From positions 186,001 through 250,000 of the forward strand of contig NZ_AP031322.1 of NCBI RefSeq assembly GCF_041154675.1: a stretch of DNA of 64,000 bases. The letters run 5' to 3'. The position numbers and the translations under genes were made by a program. Positions 60,733 to 64,000 of this stretch are shown piece by piece. Every line of letters begins with the position of its first letter. Position 1 is the stretch's first letter. This stretch comes from Sulfurisphaera javensis (GTDB lineage Archaea; Thermoproteota; Thermoprotei_A; Sulfolobales; Sulfolobaceae). The notes below the pieces were generated by a model, which saw only the letters and a list, made by a program, of their open reading frames with translations, searched no databases and was not told where the DNA came from.

Positions 60733-61917
60733 ATGGAAAGGAGTTTAGGATTCCTATTTGATCCAAATAAATGCATTATCTGTAACGCTTGTGTAAACTC
60801 ATGTAACGAACATTATGGAAATTTGAATTGGAGATCCTTATTAGTTTTTGAAAATGGAGTTAGAATAGGAGTATCTATTGCTTGTAATCACTGTGATAAT
60901 CCGCTCTGTATGAAAGTTTGTCCTGCAAATGCAATTCATAAAGATGATATGGGTATTGTTTATATTGATCCTAATGAATGTATAGGTTGTGGATATTGTC
61001 AATGGGCTTGTCCCTACGAAGAACCAAAATTTAATAAAGAAGGAGTTATGACTAAATGTGATTTATGCAGAAATAGACTATTAAACAGAGAAGGGTTACC
61101 ATACTGTGTAGAATCTTGTCCTACTGGAGCTTTATCATTTGGTTGGCTAGACAAACCTAAATATGAAGCACCTTATTTGGCTCCTTATGAGATAACAAAA
61201 CCTAAATATGAAATAAAGAGTCCTAAAGAAGGGGAAATAAAAGCTTCTCCATTAAAGATAAGAAAAGAAAACAAATACATAGAATTATTACTTTTCACAA
61301 TACTTTCCGAACTATCTTTAGGCTTACTGCTCACTAGGATACCTTTTTATTCTCTTTTATCATTCCTCCTTTTAGCTATTGGTCTTATTCCTTCAATATT
61401 CCATGTAAATAAGAGAAATAGAGCGTTTAGAGTAATAATGAACTTAAAATCATCTTGGTTAAGCCGCGAAGTACTATTTGGTGGTCTAGCATTACTTTCT
61501 CTTTTCATCGAAGATCTTTTACCTATGTTTACTTTAGTGTACTACATCTCAGTAGTTCTTCTCTCTTTGTCAGTAATCTCATCAATCATGATTTATATGT
61601 TAAAAACTACTCCGTCATGGTATAATGCAAACACTCCTTTGTCATTTATAGGTACAATAACCACTATATTCCCACTAGGATTTTACTTTAATCATAATAT
61701 TATGTTTATAATAATACCTTTAATTCTTGCTTTCATAGAATTAGTAATGTTAAGAACACAGAAAATACTTCATATTCCTTACTTGCTTTTATTATTGATT
61801 TCTATCTTTATTCCGTTAACAAGTATTTTGGCATCAGTAACAGGTATTTCATCAGAAATCATAGCTAGGAGGAATTTCTTTGAAAAGATTAAATATTATG
61901 GTCTTCCAACTCCATAA
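60733..61917 (+). CDS. DmsB-DmsC-like fusion: four-cluster ferredoxin plus membrane anchor
   Basis: 394 residues. The first ~150 are a DmsB-type protein with CIICNACVNSC, CNHCDNPLCMKVC, CIGCGYCQWAC and CDLC...CVESC; all four clusters keep their Cys, unlike the subunit at 19629. Then follow about eight hydrophobic helices with DmsC marks: FRVIMNLKSSWLSREVLFGG and the C-terminal EIIARRNFFEKIKYYGLP. No Tat signal is present, so the iron-sulfur part may face the cytoplasm. A catalytic molybdenum subunit is not in the window; it may have another partner, such as the POR cluster downstream. Confidence 0.85.
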   Translation: MERSLGFLFDPNKCIICNACVNSCNEHYGNLNWRSLLVFENGVRIGVSIACNHCDNPLCMKVCPANAIHKDDMGIVYIDPNECIGCGYCQWACPYEEPKFNKEGVMTKCDLCRNRLLNREGLPYCVESCPTGALSFGWLDKPKYEAPYLAPYEITKPKYEIKSPKEGEIKASPLKIRKENKYIELLLFTILSELSLGLLLTRIPFYSLLSFLLLAIGLIPSIFHVNKRNRAFRVIMNLKSSWLSREVLFGGLALLSLFIEDLLPMFTLVYYISVVLLSLSVISSIMIYMLKTTPSWYNANTPLSFIGTITTIFPLGFYFNHNIMFIIIPLILAFIELVMLRTQKILHIPYLLLLLISIFIPLTSILASVTGISSEIIARRNFFEKIKYYGLPTP

Positions 61918-61980
61918 ACTTTTTTAATACTTAACTTTATAAAGTATGGAAAATAAATTACATTTTGAGAGTGGTTTTTA

Positions 61981-62535
61981 TTGCTCGAAATAAGATTTCA
62001 CGGAAGAGGTGGACAAGGTGTTGTTACTGCAGCGAACTTATTAGCTATAGCTGCAGATATTGAAGGTTTTTGGAGTTCTGCATTCCCTTTTTATGGTGCA
62101 GAAAGAAGGGGTGCAGAAATTGAAGCTTATTGTAGAATTGATTCACAACCTATTAGGATAACTTCTCCAATTGAGCAACCAGATTATGTTGTAATTTTAG
62201 ACCCTACATTGTTAAAAATCTCAAATCCCCTTAAAGGTTTAAAAGAAGAAGGATATGTTATAATTAATTCGTCCTCAAATCCTAATTTAAATCATACTAC
62301 ATTTTACGTTAATGCTACTCAAATTGCAAAAGATTTAGGTTTAGTCAAATCTGGTTGGCCCCTAGTTAATATCATTCTTTTAGGTTCATTAATTAAGGCA
62401 TTAGAGCATATCTCCTTGTCCTCTCTTGAGAAGGCTATAGAGGAAGAATTTGATGAAAAGTTAGCTGAACTAAATAAGAAAGCAGTTAGGATAGCTTATG
62501 AAAACACAAAGGTGGTGAGCCCAATTGTCGCTTAA
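61981..62535 (+). CDS. porG: 2-oxoacid:ferredoxin oxidoreductase gamma subunit
   Basis: 184 residues, TTG start at 61981. IRFHGRGGQGVVTAANLLA at the N-terminus and FPFYGAERRGAEIEAYCRI near residue 37 are hallmarks of PorG. It is the CoA-binding catalytic-domain subunit of the four-subunit enzyme that oxidises pyruvate (or a related 2-oxoacid) to acyl-CoA, reducing ferredoxin. First gene of porGDAB. Confidence 0.92.
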   Translation: MLEIRFHGRGGQGVVTAANLLAIAADIEGFWSSAFPFYGAERRGAEIEAYCRIDSQPIRITSPIEQPDYVVILDPTLLKISNPLKGLKEEGYVIINSSSNPNLNHTTFYVNATQIAKDLGLVKSGWPLVNIILLGSLIKALEHISLSSLEKAIEEEFDEKLAELNKKAVRIAYENTKVVSPIVA

Positions 62536-62785
62536 TTATCAATATTTTCCCGTTAGTAGACCATCAGAAGGTGGTGGTGGTAAAACAGGTAATTGGAGAA
62601 TAGTAAGACCATTAGTTGATTTAAATAAATGTATTGGTTGTAAAGCTTGTTATTTATGGTGCCCAGAAAATACCATAATCCCATCTGATGGGAAAGTAAC
62701 AATAAATTATGAATATTGTAAAGGATGTGGAGTTTGCTCTAATGTATGTCCAGTAAAAGCTATTTCTATGGTGAATGAGTTATGA
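62525..62785 (+). CDS. porD: 2-oxoacid:ferredoxin oxidoreductase delta subunit
   Basis: 86 residues, TTG start preceded by GGTGAG (62513-62518 region). Two [4Fe-4S] ferredoxin motifs: CIGCKACYLWCP near residues 37-48 and CKGCGVCSNVCP near 65-76. Passes electrons from the TPP centre to ferredoxin. Overlaps porG by 11 nt and porA by 4 nt. Confidence 0.92.
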   Translation: MSLNYQYFPVSRPSEGGGGKTGNWRIVRPLVDLNKCIGCKACYLWCPENTIIPSDGKVTINYEYCKGCGVCSNVCPVKAISMVNEL

Positions 62786-63972
62786 TGAGTAAGGTAATTT
62801 CTGGGAACGAGGCTGTAGCTTTAGGTGTAAAGTTATCAAGAGTTAAAGTTATTGCAATATATCCAATAACCCCTCAAACTTATATAATTGAAGAACTTGC
62901 TGCAATGAGAGATAAAGGAGAATTAGACGCTGAAGTAATAAGAGTTGAAAGTGAACATTCAGCTATGGCTGCAATTTATGGTGCAGCATCTACAGGGGTA
63001 AGAGTTTACACAGCTACTGCATCTCAAGGATTACTTTACATGCATGAAATGGTCTGGTGGGTTGCAGGGAGCAGAATACCAATTGTTATGACCGTAGGAA
63101 CCAGAGCTGTAGGTGCACCATGGAATATATGGAATGAGCATACTGATTTCATGAGTGAAAGAGATAGTGGATGGATTATGACTTTTGCCTCTACACCTCA
63201 AGAAGCTTTAGATTTAACATTACAAGCATTCAGAATTTCAGAGGACGAGAGGGTCTTCTTACCAATGATGGTAGGAATGGATGGTTTTATATTATCTCAT
63301 ACTAAAACTAGAGTTTATATTCCTAGCCAAGAGGATGTAGATGAATTTTTACCTCCAAGAAAACAACCATACACTCTTGATCCTGAGGATCCAGTAGACA
63401 TTGGAAATATGTTTCAACCAATTGATTACATGAAATTTAGACACTCTATTCATTTAGCAATGCTTCATTCAATTGATGTTATAAAAGAGGTAGGTAAAGA
63501 ATATGAAAAGAAAGTAATTCCTATAGGTTCTTACTCTACACTTAATGATTCATATAAGCTTGATGATGCAGAATACGCTATAGTATCCATGGGAGCATGG
63601 TCGCTGGATGTTATGCAAGTTGTAGATGAATTAAGAAAAGAAGGAATAAAGATTGGTCTTTATAGGATAAGATATGTAAGACCTTGGGATGAAGAAGACA
63701 TTAAAAAGAAACTAGGAGATAAACAAGGAATTTTAGTTCTTGATAGGTCTGTGAGCTTTGGAAGAGGAGGGCATCTTTACTTAGAGTTAAAATCCACATT
63801 ACCAGAAGCTAACATAAAGGGTGTAGTTACTGGCCTAGGAGGGGTTTCAATAGGAAAAGACATGATTCTTCCTCTTACGAGGAAGTTTATTGAAGGTAAT
63901 ACAAACAATGAATGGTTCTATCCATCCGAGGTGGAAAAGGTTGAGCTTAGGAATCCGAGATATATCAAATAA
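62782..63972 (+). CDS. porA: 2-oxoacid:ferredoxin oxidoreductase alpha subunit
   Basis: 396 residues: VISGNEAVALGVKLSRVKVIAIYPITPQT, RVESEHSAMAAIYGAASTGVRVYTATASQGL, and the late GILVLDRSVSFGRGGHLYLEL. These are the standard PorA pattern. The YPITPQT motif contacts the TPP/2-oxoacid site. Overlaps the porB start by 32 nt. Confidence 0.93.
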   Translation: MMSKVISGNEAVALGVKLSRVKVIAIYPITPQTYIIEELAAMRDKGELDAEVIRVESEHSAMAAIYGAASTGVRVYTATASQGLLYMHEMVWWVAGSRIPIVMTVGTRAVGAPWNIWNEHTDFMSERDSGWIMTFASTPQEALDLTLQAFRISEDERVFLPMMVGMDGFILSHTKTRVYIPSQEDVDEFLPPRKQPYTLDPEDPVDIGNMFQPIDYMKFRHSIHLAMLHSIDVIKEVGKEYEKKVIPIGSYSTLNDSYKLDDAEYAIVSMGAWSLDVMQVVDELRKEGIKIGLYRIRYVRPWDEEDIKKKLGDKQGILVLDRSVSFGRGGHLYLELKSTLPEANIKGVVTGLGGVSIGKDMILPLTRKFIEGNTNNEWFYPSEVEKVELRNPRYIK

Positions 63973-64000
63973 ACCTAGATTGTTACCCGGTACATCAGCA
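63941..64000 (+). CDS. porB: 2-oxoacid:ferredoxin oxidoreductase beta subunit, start only
   Basis: TTG at 63941, six nt after a GAGGTGG Shine-Dalgarno inside the porA end. The 20 residues seen, ending NKPRLLPGTSA, match the conserved PorB lead-in to the first cluster-binding Cys. The rest lies beyond the window. Confidence 0.8.
   Translation, partial: MSLGIRDISNKPRLLPGTSA

Noticed and set aside
1-64000. CRISPR arrays, tRNA or rRNA genes, insertion sequences
   Set aside because: No regularly spaced repeats, no tRNA-like T-arm sequence in a cloverleaf context, no transposase reading frame and no terminal inverted repeats were found on reading both strands; a covariance-model scan would be needed to exclude small RNAs.

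Overview
The window is chromosomal DNA of a thermoacidophilic archaeon of the order Sulfolobales. An Acidianus-, Sulfurisphaera- or Stygiolobus-like organism is most likely; this is inferred from gene content and not from an rRNA, none of which is present. The supporting signs are strong A+T richness, dense short operons, TATA boxes about 26 nt ahead of start codons (leaderless transcripts), GGTGA-type Shine-Dalgarno sites inside operons with frequent TTG/GTG starts, class III (archaeal pilin) signal peptides, PaREP1, VapBC and HEPN/MNT families, a 2-methylcitrate route, a four-subunit 2-oxoacid:ferredoxin oxidoreductase and a membrane-bound molybdoenzyme of the sulfur/polysulfide reductase type. 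I found no tRNA, rRNA, CRISPR array or complete insertion sequence.

Layout. 1-11.7 kb is an accessory region: the 5' part of an MFS permease, a DUF3834-like and a DUF1286/DUF457-like protein, a two-gene pilin locus with a 715-residue pilin, a PaREP1 protein, a second MFS permease, an MNT/HEPN pair, a stretch of small, partly broken ORFs (8.07-9.08 kb), a class II amidotransferase, a LOG-like protein and an SMP-30 lactonase. 11.8-23.9 kb is a respiratory sulfur-metabolism locus: a DUF2173 protein behind an inverted-repeat-rich promoter, a winged-helix regulator, an NrfD-type membrane anchor on the minus strand, a TPR protein, then on the plus strand a 1436-residue Tat-exported molybdopterin catalytic subunit, an iron-sulfur subunit, a TorD-like chaperone, a polyferredoxin, a HAD-like pseudoenzyme and a DUF2299-like protein, closed by a convergent DsrE protein. 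The anchor and the catalytic subunit lie about 1.1 kb apart on opposite strands but carry the same 25-nt promoter element at exactly the same distance from their starts, so they are probably one regulon. 24-30.8 kb holds transporters, a KaiC/RadA-like ATPase, a glycosyltransferase and an asparaginase.

30.8-37.5 kb is an eight-gene operon for the anaerobic corrin pathway (cbiG, E, X-C fusion, H, D, T, L, F). 37.5-40.6 kb has DUF302, a UppP-like phosphatase, a HAD phosphatase and malate dehydrogenase. 40.7-44.4 kb is the 2-methylcitrate cluster (prpD, prpB, a CBS-domain protein, citrate/methylcitrate synthase), followed by an amidohydrolase, a short-chain acyl-CoA synthetase and an acyl-CoA dehydrogenase. 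48.3-49.0 kb has tandem PaREP1 genes sharing a perfect 92-bp repeat. 49.1-54.2 kb is an operon of two thiolase-fold proteins, two DUF35 proteins and an acyl-CoA synthetase; both thiolase-fold proteins lack the usual catalytic Cys and His. After a decayed VapBC module come fixABCX with a divergent acyl-CoA dehydrogenase and thioesterase, a DmsB-DmsC-like fusion and porGDA plus the start of porB.

Taken together, the right half describes activation and oxidation of fatty or short-chain acids (acyl-CoA synthetases, dehydrogenases, ETF/FixABCX, methylcitrate cycle, POR), and the left half an anaerobic respiratory branch that could accept the electrons on sulfur compounds. The most interesting items are the duplicated promoter element, the unusual cofactor and catalytic substitutions in the sulfur-reductase locus, the thiolase/DUF35 operon without thiolase chemistry, and the CbiX-CbiC fusion with its catalytic His replaced by Tyr.
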